A stretch of DNA of 64,000 nucleotides, from contig BCKH01000001.1 in NCBI GenBank assembly GCA_001600555.1, positions 124,001 to 188,000 on the forward strand. Reading direction: 5' to 3'. Under the pieces are notes generated by a model that made no database searches, was not told where the DNA came from, and worked only from the letters and a program-made list of their open reading frames with translations. This stretch comes from Albophoma yamanashiensis. Lineage: Eukaryota > Ascomycota > Sordariomycetes > Hypocreales > Ophiocordycipitaceae. Shown here piece by piece: positions 10,966-21,996 of the stretch (positions within the stretch are counted from its first letter, which is position 1; each line of letters begins with the position of its first letter). The position numbers and the translations under genes are program-made.

Positions 10966-13022
10966 ATGAGCATGGACATGGGCATGGGCATGGGCATGGA
11001 CATGCCCACTGCCGAGGTTGGCTCCGACACCAACTACGCATTCGCTCGCGACTACTGGTATATCGTCGCCGGCGTCACGGGCACGCTCGTCGCCATCCGC
11101 GGCGCCACTGTCTATGGTGCGAGACAGAGGTACGGGAGCCTTCGTCCAAAGAGTAGACGACGCGACGCCATCATGCTGACCTTTGACATAGATTAAGCGC
11201 CTGTCATGACCCCTCCGTCAAGCAGCCCACTCGTCCCGACGGTCGACTCAACCAGGCCTGGGCCACCGCAACGGCCGTCCTCCGAGAGGTCGGCCACCCG
11301 CAGTTCTACGTGCCGGCTCGGGGATTGCAATGGGCGACGCCGCCACCGCTCGGCCGCGTGCTCGTGCTGCTGGCGTACTGGGCCATGATCGTCTACTTCA
11401 TGTCGTGGAACGTCGTCGTCGACGACGCCTACTACTGGGAGCGCATCGGCTTTCGCAACGCCTGGGTCAGCATCACGCAGCTGCCGCTGCTGTTCTTGCT
11501 CGCCATGAAGGTCAACCCCGTTGCCTGGCTGATTGGGTCGAGTCACGAGCGCCTGAATTGGCTGCATCGCTGGGTTGCGCGGACCATGTTCGTCACCGCG
11601 ACGGTCCACGGGTTTCACTTCTGGACCGAGTGGGTGCTGGCCGACTTTGTGCAGTACGAGCTGTCCATGATGCCGCTCGTCCGCTATGGCCTTGGCGCCT
11701 GGGGCGTCTTGCTGTGGTCCGTCGTCGTTGGCTTCCTTCCGCTCCGCCGGCTGGCGTACGAGGCCTGGCTGGTCCAGCACATTGTCTCGTCCGTCGTCAT
11801 GCTGTGGTTGCTGTACAATCACATCCCCAACAACGCCAGGTACAACCTCTGGATGGCCATATCGTTCCTCGCCTTCGACCGTGCCGCGCGCTGGCTGCTG
11901 CTGCTGTGGCAGAACACGAGGTTCAAAAAGCCCAACGGCTCGTCCTGCCAGGGCATGAGGCGCGTGGGTCACAACATGTCCATGCGGGCCATGGGCGATG
12001 CCACGACGGTCGTGACCATCAAGGACGTCCACTTCAAGTGGCGCGCCGGCCAGCACATATACCTCTGGGTGCCGCGCTTGGGCCCGTTCGAAGCGCATCC
12101 CTACACCATCGCGTGTGCCCACAAGATAAAGGGCACATGTTGCTGCAACAGCATTCAGCTCATCGTGCGTGCCCACGGCGGCTTCTCCAAGCGCATCCAC
12201 GAGTTCGCATCACGACACCCGGAGAAGACGCTCACTGGCCTCGTCTCAGGGCCCTTCGGTGCACCGCCGCGGTGGGATATTTACGAGACGCTCGTCTTGA
12301 TCGGCGCGTCTACGGGTGCAAGCTTCACCGTTCCCATACTGGAGTGTGCGGCGGAGGCAACGCACAGGACGTGCGTACGGAGGATAGAGGTTGTCTTGAT
12401 GGCAAAGACCAGCAACGAGGTTGAGTACTACGTGCAGCGGGCCAAAGAAGCCGCGCAGGTGGCGCGGGAAAAGGGCATCGACGTGAGATTGCATGTTGCC
12501 ATCACGGGCCGCAGCTCGGAGGGAGAGTCTGGCGTTCCGTTGGTGCAACTCCGGCACAAACGGGCCAGCACGGCGGCCAAAACAGGTCCCGTCGACACGG
12601 CAGCAGCCTCTGAGAAGACGGCCGCCTTGCTGGGCAACGACGCGGCCGTCGAGAAAGCCTCACATGCCAACGAGGTCTCCGAGAAAACAGGCTCGTCGCA
12701 CAGCTCCGGGCGCACCGACCAAGCCGGCGGGTGTTGCTGCCGTCGCAGCTCCTCCTCCTCCATCACCAGCTCCCAGCGCAGCAGCACTGCCTCTAGCGGC
12801 GTCGGATTCGTCCGCGACTACGCTTCACGGCCGGATCTCGAGGCGCTGATACGCGCGCCCGTGGAGCAGGCCTGGGGCGAAACGGCCGTGGTAGTCTGCG
12901 GCGGGCGTGAGGTGGTTGCGCGCGCGCGAAACTGCGTTAGCCGGCTGAGCGATGAGCGGGCGGTGCACAAGGGCACGGGCGCGCAGGGGATCTACTTGCA
13001 CGTCGAGGAGTATTCGTTCTGA
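10966..13022 (+). CDS. Ferric/cupric reductase (FRE family) with Met-rich N-terminus
   Basis: Plasma-membrane metalloreductase moving electrons from NADPH through FAD and two hemes to extracellular Fe(III) or Cu(II). Two exons (10966-11129, 11192-13022) give 664 aa; the 62-nt intron starts GTACGG and ends ATAG. Paired His in the membrane core (HRWVARTMFV...HGFHFW, then LVQHI...LYNHIP) are the bis-heme ligands. HPYTIA is the FAD-binding motif, GPFGAPP and the LVLIGASTGASF stretch the NADPH site, and the C-terminus has the family's DERAVHKGTGAQGIYLHVEE-type ending. The N-terminus MSMDMGMGMGMDMP contains repeated MxM motifs like copper-binding segments of Ctr transporters. A low-complexity Ser-rich insert with a Cys cluster (about 565-590) interrupts the NADPH domain. 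The divergent neighbour is a BIM1-like copper protein. Confidence 0.93.
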
Positions 13023-13492
13023 TACCGTCAACTGATTATGGGAGCAAGATGAATGGCAGGACTCATACGTCGGGGAGACTTATTTGCGGCGTTGGATGGT
13101 TTATGGGCTGGGCATTTATGAAGAGCGGGCTGCAGTACGGAGTACATGTAGGTAAACTACCTTACGCAAGCAGTGCACAAAGCACATCACGACACCACCG
13201 TTTGCCCACCGCGAAGCCCACCACATGTACGTTGTGTACGGAGCAAGGTACATGCATGGGGCGAATCGTCCAGCACTCCGCATGCACGTCGTTGCTCCAA
13301 AAAAAGGCACACAGCCAGCCCGCGCGTGGGGCCAGTTGCATAATAAATGTCAGAACCAACAACCACGGCAACACGGCTCGGCTGCGCGCATTTCCCTCAC
13401 CTAAGCTCCGCACCGTTGGTTGGATCCTCTTCTCCAAAACACTCCGGCTCGCAGAATGAGATGAGCACGTCCTCGCGCCGTCGACAGTCCAA
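13023..13492. other. Intergenic region
   Basis: About 470 bp holding the 3' end of the reductase gene and the promoter of the small membrane protein. No motif-bearing ORF or repeat was recognised. Confidence 0.5.
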
Positions 13493-14254
13493 ATGGCCTC
13501 CTGGCGCTTCCCTGGGTGGTCCGCACTCGTGCAGGCCCTTGCGCGGGCGATCAGCTGGCTGACGGACCTCGTCGCGATTGTCGTCTTGGGATATATTGCG
13601 CAGGGCTGGCCGGAGACGGGAGGCGCCGTTGCACCGGGTCTGATGGGTGTAAGTTCCTTTCTACTCTCTCGTTTTAGTACAATTTTCGCCAGCTCCTATA
13701 CGGAACGCAGTCGGCTCTGTTATCTGCGACTAGCTCTTGATCTGCACATTAAATGACCGGCTGATTGACCAGTTGGCTGACCGACTACTGCAGGCCGCTG
13801 TCGCGCTTCTCACAGACAGCTGGCAGGCCGTTGCCCTCGTGAACCGCACGCTCGGCATCCCGCTCATGTCAGCGGCTCGCACCGTGGTGCACGACATGTT
13901 CGCGCTGTGCGTGTCGGCTGGTGGCGTCGTACTCATCATGCTCCTCGGCGTGCGCGGCGACGATGATGACTGGGAGGGTCCGCCGTCCGTACGGCTTGGG
14001 GGCTTTGGCGCTGCCGGCAGCAGGGAGTATGCACGGGGCACAGTGGTGGAGGCGGCGATGTGGTGCTTAGTCGCCATTGTGTAAGTCCCTCCGGCGATAG
14101 GGAGAGGAGCTTCGTTTCCACAGCTGGAGTTACGAATTTGCTAACAAGTCACAGAATCTGGAGGTTCCTGTTCAGTTTCTGGGCATGTTGGGACTTCTAT
14201 TGGGACCTTAACAGGCAGCAGAGACGAAGGGCTAGGCGCCAAGAAGCATGGTAG
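13493..14254 (+). CDS. Small integral membrane protein of unknown function
   Basis: Not recognised as a named family. Three exons (13493-13648, 13794-14080, 14155-14254) give 180 aa. The introns (145 and 74 nt) start GTAAGT and end CAG, and all phases agree, which supports a real gene. Three hydrophobic stretches are visible: about residues 18-38, 70-100 (with many small residues) and 135-165, the last rich in Trp and Phe. The C-terminus is strongly basic (QQRRRARRQ), which suggests a cytosolic tail. An acidic loop DDDDW sits near residue 108. It follows the metalloreductase on the same strand, but there is no evidence of a shared role. Confidence 0.62.
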
Positions 14255-17200
14255 CGGAAGAGAGTATGAAATTCTACGCAGAAAGATGGGCATCATTCTA
14301 GGTTGTAAAACCAAGACTTGGAGACGATCAGCGACGGCATTGCAGGGCGTTTGACGGCTGGTAAACTGTAACAGGAAACGACATTCCGTTAGGAGATCAT
14401 AGTGGATATTAAGTTCAACCTCCGAATTCCAACGTACGAAATAACTGATGTCGACTATCTCGTCGGATTTGCTGTCGTCGGGCTAACACCTCAGGGGCAC
14501 CGCGGTACGTCAGACATATCTGGAAGACACAGAAGTGTTGACCTGCCGTCCATTTGTGCATCCTTGTTCTCCCGCTCATGTTTTATTGTTGAACTCTACG
14601 CCGACGGTCTTTCGCGCTTCCCTAATCTCAACAGGCCCATGAAGCTAGGGAGCACCAAACACGCCTTGAAAGGGATCGAATGGATCCCGAAGTGAAGTGT
14701 GAGCTTGACGAAAATGCGCCAGCTCTAGATGTATATTGGCTACAGCATGTGCGAGTGTTCGATAATTCGTCCAGGTGATGATGGCTACGGTACTTTAAAG
14801 ATTCCAGCCCCTTTAATAATTCCTTTGACAGATAAGAAACGGTATCTGGAGGTGAGCTTCAAACTTGACGAACTCGCCCTCGTCATTGTCGTCGGTGTCT
14901 GACGCCCTTGGCTCGACAGTGATATCTTGCCTCTTGACAGCATGACCTTTCCAGACCACATCGGAACGTTCCTTGGCTCCTGTGGCGACACATGGCAAGG
15001 GCCGCACTCGAGACCGTGCTCCACGCGTACGACCCAGCTAGGCTGACTCCAGGTCTTTGCTCCCAACCGTGGACGCCTCTCCAAAGCCGCACGGCCACGC
15101 AAAGCCTACGGAATTGCAGCTAGGATCAGGATCGAGGTCTCGCCGCAACGCCCCCGACCACTCCGTTCCCAGGGACACTAGAGCATGACGTCGAACATAG
15201 GATATGGGAAGGGAGTCACGACTGTCCCAAATGAGGCACAACTTTGCAATTGTTTGTACTCGACACTGGACTGCGGATGGGTTAAGCCATAGTAGACAGA
15301 GAAGTGGTGCAAGTCCTCGCAGCTCAGGCTTCGGCCCCTTTCTCACTCTACCTTGTCTCGAGGGGTGTCTTTATCGGTCTGTTTCCAGGCAACCAGTCGC
15401 CACCAGAAGACCCGTGGAGAGATCCACCGTCAACCGCCCGACGGGCGTGCGGGTCTCCAGCGAGAAGTGTCTCGTGGACAGGAGGACGAGGCGGCAGCAT
15501 TGCGACATTGGTCGCCATACGCCTCATGCTGAGCGCTGCAGGCAGGAGCCAAGGGGTCTAATTCAGCGATGATTGCATGGGTGTCCTGCCGCTGATCCGG
15601 AGGTGGCTCACTTGATGACCAAGCTCTGTACCTCTCAGTGGCGAAAAGCTTCTGTTTTTAGAACGCTTGCGGCTGGAAGAACCAAGTTCCAAATGAAGAG
15701 ACGTTGCCGCCAGAGGAAGCAATGCAGGTATTCAACGCCTAGAGCGGTCGCCGGGAGGTCCCATTGCGAGGCATCAGCAAGCGCCTTCCAAGACTGCGTC
15801 AAGGAAACAGCAATAGGCGCCACATAGGTTCGTGAGCGCTGTTTTGAAGAGACGGTCGCAGTATAGCCTATCGATTTTGATAGATTTCGCATGGCGCCGA
15901 GGGGGGGAGAGAGGCGGCCAACAGTCCCATTGTGCCTCGAGCAGGAACCGCCCGGGTTCGCTGGAGATGGCTCGAGGGGTCGTTTATCTAGGCCAACAGT
16001 TGAAGCAAGCGACTGTGAATATGCGAATCGCTGGTCGACGACGCGAGTTGCAATCTGCGGCTGCAATGTGAGCCGCTCGGGAGGAAAGGTGAAACGCCAG
16101 CGACCTGACGAAGCGCGCGCGAAAGATGTGGCCTCAAGTGCATCCGGGGCACTTGGATGGGAGTTGCAACGTGCAGAAGTCAAAACAATCGGAATCATGA
16201 AGGTTCTCAGGGACGCATGAACACCTGGAGCATGCAGATTCCATGGCCGCCTGAAACATGACGATAGCCAACGGCGGGGTAATCAACAGATGGTGAACAG
16301 ACTGACAGGATGAAGCAAGCGGAGTTGGAGTTTAGCGCCAAGGGACCAGCAGGCGTGAGGCTCTGTCCAAGGGCATCGGCGAGACGAGCCAACCCAATCA
16401 AGGCGAAAGGGGCCTCCCACTCGACCAAGGCTGACCCCACATAACCCGCAACGCAGGAGTCTGCCCTGCGCCAGGGACGGGCCAGCACATCCTCCCGTTG
16501 ATGGCGTGGGTCTCCGACGCCTTCGCCAGAGTACCTGTACAGTACGTGGTAGTTATCCTGGCGCGCTTCGTGCTCCCATCCAGATGGCGATTTGCCCGCT
16601 TCAGACCATGCGACAGCGACGGACCGGGCTGGAAATCAACCATCCTCTGACGCCATTGCTATTTGGAGGCCGCCGTGTTGTGATCGCCCACGAGAGCCGC
16701 AATCCCAGCCAGAAAGTTGGGGGCCGTTCGTATTGTCTTATTGTCGGAGAGGCATCCCGGGGAGCTGGCTGGGGGCTGAAGATGTCCTACGGAGTCCGTT
16801 TGAGGCAGCCAACATGGCTAGAACTTAGGGCAGGGGTCAGCATCGCGGCCTCCGATGAGCTAAAATCCAATCCAGGACAAGCGTCATTCCTGACGTAGCG
16901 AACATCGTGCTCCGTACATGGGAGAGGAAAGGCGAAGCGTTCACACTCCGCACTTGTACCTCAGTAATCTGTTGGGGCCTGGGCATGGGGGAGCGGCTTG
17001 GCGATCGGAACCGTGGACTTGGCTGTGAAGATCACCCCGGCCACGCCGGAAACTGCACTGGCAATGCAGTATCGCAGCAATTTTGACCGTAGGACAGCAA
17101 TGAGATGCCTTGGGACACGGTTCACTGCGAAGGGGGGGTATATTGGCTCGACGCTGCAAAGTTGACACAGTAAACGCAAGATATGGTGGCAGGTACGTGG

Positions 17201-19238
17201 TCGGTGGGCACGTGATTGCCTGAATGATGGAGGAAAGGTCTCATCTCGGATGTTCTGTGCTCGTCCTCCGTACTCCATGCGGCTGATGTCGACAATGGCG
17301 GCAGCAAGCCAATGAGGCACTATGCCAGCGGACATGGCGACTCTGGAGGCGTGGTCTCTCTCGCGCGTCATCGCGGCGAGCGACAAACCGCGCCCGCGGC
17401 AATGAATATCCGACGAGCGGCATGGCGCATCGCTTGACAAGCCGGGCCGCGACACCAACGTGGCGACGACGCAGGACAGAAGCCACTTCCGTCGTGACGC
17501 CCATCGGTGGCTTGCACCAGCTGTCCAAAACCCGCCATTGTCCCTCAATGGGAGGCGGAGTCTCTGGGACGAGCGTCTCGGTGACGTGCCTCCCCGTCCA
17601 GCATAGAACCGGTGGAGAGGACTAGCGAACCGCCGCAGCCCATTCATCATGTGGCCACGAGAACCCATAATCTCACTGCCTTTCCCGTTCACTCGTCTGT
17701 GGCGCATGGCGTATGCTGCTTACCAAGGGAGCGTGCTTCTTTTGTCCTGGAGGCGAGAGGTGGTGGCTTGTCTTGCTCACCAGGCTCACCAGGCAGCACA
17801 GCCCCCCTGGCAGCTGAACAGCGACATGCGCCTAGGGGACGGAGCCCTTCGTTGCCATCGTCATCGGCCTGGTACCCCGAAATCTACTAAGCGGCACGGG
17901 ACCAGAGGACCCATGGCAGGAGCCAATCCAGGCTTGGAGGCCTGCACAGAGCCGGGTGTCGTCGCCGTGGCTCCTGAGTCCTGCAACGTCCGGTGGCAAG
18001 GGTGGGCAGCTGCTGCACCTATCCTTCCCAAGGACTGTGCAGGACGACGGGGTCCATCTGCTCACGTCTGGTTTGCTGGTTATGGGTACAAGGAAAAAGG
18101 CGTCGCTGTGAGTCAACTGGCGCCCGCAGGGGACAGTTCGTCTGGAGCGCCGCTGGGCGACACGGCCATTGATGTATCAACGGGCCGCGTCGGGCTCGAC
18201 CTGTTTGATGAAGCGCTCGACGCTTGGCGTTCGTCCACTGTCTGCGCGCAATCGCGCCTGCTGGTGGGAAGTTAGCCAAGAGCGCGTGCATATGACAGTG
18301 CAACTAATGGGAGCGCCCGACTGCGAGCCCACCTCCAGCGGACGCAGGCTATTTTCATCGTCCAAGGCCACGACAGCAGACCCAGGAGTTGCGTGCCTGT
18401 TTCGAGTCTCGCCTACTCGAACGACAATGGTGGATAGCAAGAGTCCTTGGCTCGCCGTGGCCCTTTCTGTCCTCTTCCAACCCCGTCGCTCCTGTTCTGT
18501 CCTGTTCCCCCCGTGGTACGAGCATTCTCGGTGTTGGCTGCTCAGCCGTAACGCCATTGGACTCCCCCGCCGGCATCGTCTCCACACGACCAGGGAGTCA
18601 CCGGCGGACGGGTCCGCTCCTCTAGTTCTGCGCTGCAAGATGCGCGAGGCCTCTGCGAGGCATCCCTGACAGGCAGACACGGGAGGGCCTAAGAGCAGCG
18701 GTGGCAGGGGAGTGCGCGCATTGCATCCTGGGAGGCAGCACAACAAGCCACACACCACCCTCTTCCAAGCTCTCTTCCACTTACACGCAGTTTAAAAGTC
18801 CCACGACGCCGGCTCGTTTTCCAGGCAGCGACTCAACCTACAATTCACTCCACGACTATCTATTCTATTTCCGACTTGGTTTTGATCGGAGAGGGTAGAG
18901 CCCAGACGACCACGCGGCACCCCCAGCTCAGATCGTGAGCTGCGGCGTATAAGGACTCCACCTCGCTGCATCCAGCTGCAGTGAGGACGCCCTTACAAAA
19001 ACCAATCTCCCCGTCCCATCGACCGACTTTTTTTCTTCGGCCCTTCTCCTCCTTCGACCGACGCCAGCTTCAACTTGGACGAACACGCTCTTGTCTGTTA
19101 AGAATTAGACACAGCCCACGTCGACTGCGAATCGACGTGGCAACCAACGACGCCGCGGGGACCGTCTCGTCCAACCACCGCGCTCTGTCATTGAGCTCAC
19201 CGCGACCCGGGCTCTCTATACGTTTCACCACCGCCAAG
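14255..19238. other. Gene-poor 5-kb region
   Basis: No coding gene is supported. ORFs of up to about 250 codons occur on both strands (for example 15635-16198 and 16961-17707 minus, 17649-18275 plus), but they overlap each other, lack splice-consistent extension and motifs, and read as chance open frames in GC-rich DNA. CT-rich tracts near 18460-18510 and 19027-19060 look like a fungal promoter or long 5' leader for the gene at 19239. A long noncoding transcript is possible but not visible from sequence. Confidence 0.5.
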
Positions 19239-20360
19239 ATGTGCACCACCTACATTTACACCTACGTCCACCCTGACGGCCGTCGTGAGCAGAAGCGTCG
19301 CCCTGCGCTCTGCAACGCCGCTCGCTACGGCCAGGTCTGCGTCGACAATGTCGTCCTGCAGCACCCGCCGCAATACGTTTCCTCGCCCTTCTCGTCCTCG
19401 CTGCCGACGCCCTACACGGGCCACTTCCCGCCCTCGCCGCCCAACTACACGCCGCGCTCTAGCACGCCCAACTACCGCTCTGGCGACGATTCGGACCGCT
19501 CCTACCACAGTTCGTCGAGCAGCCGACGTCGTTCAGGCGTCTACATCAACGGCCAGCGCGTGGTGGATCTCAACCGCCGCGATCGCGACCGTCACTCGTC
19601 GCGGCGCGAGCGCATCGTACTTGTCGACAACCCACCTACGCCTCGGACGCCGCCGCAGACCTTCACCTTCCCGCACACCGCTCCCTCATCCCCCAATGTC
19701 GGCGCCTCCCTCCCCTACATCGTCGACGCCTCGCCGCGAGAGTCATCCTCGCGACGGCCCGTCATTGTTGACGAGCGACCCCGGGCAGATCGTCCGCGAG
19801 TTCAGATCGAAGTCGTGGACGCATCACGGCGATCCAGCAAGAAGCAGCACAACCGCCATTCCTCCACCAGCTCGCACGACAGCCGCCCCTCGTACACCAG
19901 TGCCGAGGAAGAGGAGTTCCGTCAGCGTCGAGCCGAGCGCGAGGCTATCCGGCAGGAACGCCGGATGCGCGACGCCCAGGCTAAGGAAGCCCGCGAGAAG
20001 GAGGCTCGCGAGAAGGAAGCCCGCGAGCTGCGCATACGGCAGCGCATCGCCGAGGCCAACGCCGAGATCAACAGCCGACCCCCCGTGCCAATGCCGCCGA
20101 TGCCCCGGCGCGCATCGACCTTTGTCGCCGCCAAAGCTGCCCGCGAGGTGCGCGACCGCGAGGCGGAGCTGATTGATGCGGTGCGACGCCTCGACATTGA
20201 GGAGAAGCGACATGGAGAGAAGCGCTTCGAGCGTGACGAGGACGAGGCGCAGCGGGCGCGGCTTCGCGAGAGGATGGTTCCGCGACGGCGCGCCTCAGTT
20301 GGGCCGGGCAGCCGACGGCACCGAGTCCTGTATGACGACGGTGTGTACCGCTGGGAATAA
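19239..20360 (+). CDS. Conserved-looking basic, Ser-rich coiled-coil protein of unknown function
   Basis: Single-exon 373-aa protein. The ATG at 19239 is chosen for its strong context (CCGCCAAGATG) and because the residues that follow (MCTTYIYTYVHPDGR) resemble the start of hypothetical proteins common in Sordariomycetes; the frame is open further upstream but low-complexity. The N-terminal 40 residues include three Cys. Residues about 45-115 are Ser/Pro/Tyr-rich and probably disordered, with SRR phosphosite-like motifs. About 225-345 is a highly charged helix with AREKEARE-type heptads, a probable coiled coil, and the C-terminus is Arg-rich. No catalytic motif. Function unknown; a nuclear or scaffold role would be a guess. 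Confidence 0.75.
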   Translation: MCTTYIYTYVHPDGRREQKRRPALCNAARYGQVCVDNVVLQHPPQYVSSPFSSSLPTPYTGHFPPSPPNYTPRSSTPNYRSGDDSDRSYHSSSSSRRRSGVYINGQRVVDLNRRDRDRHSSRRERIVLVDNPPTPRTPPQTFTFPHTAPSSPNVGASLPYIVDASPRESSSRRPVIVDERPRADRPRVQIEVVDASRRSSKKQHNRHSSTSSHDSRPSYTSAEEEEFRQRRAEREAIRQERRMRDAQAKEAREKEAREKEARELRIRQRIAEANAEINSRPPVPMPPMPRRASTFVAAKAAREVRDREAELIDAVRRLDIEEKRHGEKRFERDEDEAQRARLRERMVPRRRASVGPGSRRHRVLYDDGVYRWE

Positions 20361-21302
20361 GCGTTTTGGGAATTCTTGAGAGGTGTATTTTTGGAGCGGG
20401 CGTTTTTTTACAACTATGGAGCAATACGGGATCACAAAAAACAGAGGGTCCCCGAGAGCCACATTGGGACATGGCATAGCTTAATGCCGGGCCGGGATTT
20501 GCGTCGGGCTTGAGAATTGGAGATTTGATACCATTGGGATACTGCACAAGATAGAGAAATGAAGCGAACGCTGGAATGCGACTCTCGAAAATGACAACAG
20601 TCCGACGCTCCTGAGCTCGACGTGACATGTTGCCGGCATCCGCAGCTCGCGAACACCACGCTGCTTCCTGCAGACACCCCTTTCGTGTCCAACCACGCGC
20701 ACAGCGCACCCTCCCTCACCTCACATCCCCCCCATGGAGGATTGCGGTCCCGCACTCGCCGCTGACTCACCGGCCGTGAACTCGTGATCTGCGATACGGG
20801 TCCGGGCCAAGTGCAGATGGAAAGGGAACACCGCGCTCAATAGACGGCGAGACACCATTGTGATTGGAACATGGCGTCCATTGCCAACCTCGGTGGCCCG
20901 GCTTGGCATGACCCCGTCGACTCACGAGGGGGCGTGCATCAAATGGAGGGGCAGCGGGATGCCCCGCTGCTTATCGATAGATATCCAGCCCAGGCTTCCG
21001 GGTTGGGTCGGTTCAGGCAGACGGCCTGGGTTGCTGTTGCTGCCTTGATCTAGCGGAAGTTGAAATACTGCGGGTGCTTCTGGCAGCGGCCGGTTGCTGG
21101 GCGCGATCTGAGTCCTACCTACCTACCTAGGTGGCGACTAAGATTGGTAGGTAGGCTGTCCTTTTGTCAGGAGCCTGGAGATGGTGTAGCAGACCCGAGA
21201 ATAGCTAGCCAGATACAGTGGGGTCCGAAATGACCGTCCGTTATTTTTGTCAATTGTCCATTGTAACTAGGCCTGTTTCGGGCCAACAGTGGCCCGATTG
21301 GA
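20361..21302. other. Intergenic region with short direct and inverted repeats
   Basis: No gene seen. A CCTACCTACCTACCTAGG run at about 21115-21131 is followed by GGTAGGTAGG at about 21146-21155, forming an imperfect inverted repeat. The 3' UTR of the preceding gene occupies the left end. Confidence 0.45.
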
Positions 21303-21401
21303 TGCGGGACCCCATAGGCACACGGGGCCCCCGTGGCGGTTATGTAAGCCGGGCTCGACACCAAAGCCGGCCACCGTAATAGACATCATAATAGACTTAT
21401 C
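21303..21401 (-). repeat. Dispersed ~99-bp repeat, copy 1
   Basis: On the minus strand this matches 34031-34130 almost base for base. It includes the core ACGGGGGCCCCGTGTGCC and the preceding CTTACATAACCGC. The few differences are mostly C/T. A diverged relative of the core occurs near 44740-44770. Probably a fragment of an uncharacterised transposable element. Confidence 0.75.
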
Positions 21402-21717
21402 GGCAGCACTATAGAGGTACTCCTCTTAACCAACCGGGTGGTGGTAATGGACGTCGTGAGCCTATCTATTACGGCTCAGATAGTCATCGAGCACCACCTC
21501 GACTAGGCCACCACCACCACCCAGGTGCGAGGGGCCCTCCGCCGCCGCCACCGTTATCTTAGCAACTGCCCTGTTACGACCCTGGCATGCCTGGCAAGGT
21601 GGCCGCGGGAAAGGGCCGGCTGTGCAGGCGCCAGCGTGGGCAGACTGACCTCCCAGTCGGAATAATGATCGGACCGGCAGCTCGAATGCGCGGCACTAAA
21701 AGCGGGTCTAGGACCAG

Positions 21718-21739
21718 TACTCCGTACTCCGTACTCCGT
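21718..21739 (+). repeat. Three tandem copies of TACTCCG
   Basis: Seven-base unit repeated three times in the candidate LTR, just upstream of the 21-bp tandem units. Confidence 0.8.
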
Positions 21740-21761
21740 GGTGAACCGATCATTGTGGTAC

Positions 21762-21845
21762 GTACTGGGATCAGTGGTGATTGAAGGTCAATCACCAGTG
21801 ATCGAAGAACAATCACCGGTGATCGAGGGAGAATCAGTGGTGATT
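21762..21845 (+). repeat. Four 21-bp tandem units with palindromic cores
   Basis: Units at 21762-21782, 21783-21803, 21804-21824 and 21825-21845 each end in a 14-bp (near-)palindrome of the form AATCACCGGTGATC or its variant AATCAGTGGTGATT. Arm changes between units are partly compensated. The spacing is exactly 21 bp, two helical turns, as expected for a row of dimeric protein-binding sites. Confidence 0.8.
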
Positions 21846-21996
21846 CCTCGTATGTCACGAATGATGGAAACTAGTATATAGGGACCCCAAATTCCACTCC
21901 ATAGCATAGATACCTAGCCAGCTTGCAACACGATCATTATCTCGCACATACTGACCACTTGGTTACGATCCTACGGATCCATCACCTGCCGTAACA

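Larger units (their letters stand above)
21572..21996 (+). mobile_element. Candidate LTR (solo or relic) of a retrotransposon
   Basis: A 425-bp segment begins TGTTACG and ends CGTAACA, a perfect 7-bp terminal inverted repeat with the TG...CA ends of LTRs. It contains a TATATA box at 21875-21880 followed by a promoter-like leader, and four 21-bp tandem units upstream of the TATA in the position of U3 enhancers. No gag or pol coding was found on either side, and the flanking 5 bp do not form a target-site duplication (TGCCC against CTACG). It is therefore either a truncated 5' LTR or a chance structure. No second copy was found in the window. Confidence 0.5.

Noticed and set aside
11193..12200. 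335-codon minus-strand ORF under the ferric reductase
   Set aside because: Exact antisense shadow of a clear gene with strong codon bias.
15635..16198. 187-codon minus-strand ORF
   Set aside because: No motif, overlaps ORFs on the other strand, composition typical of chance open frames in GC-rich DNA.
16961..17707. 248-codon minus-strand ORF
   Set aside because: Arg/Ser-rich random composition, no splice-supported extension and no recognisable domain.
21115..21156. CTAC/GTAG inverted repeat as a terminator or hairpin element
   Set aside because: Simple-sequence arms common in fungal intergenic DNA; no associated gene end.
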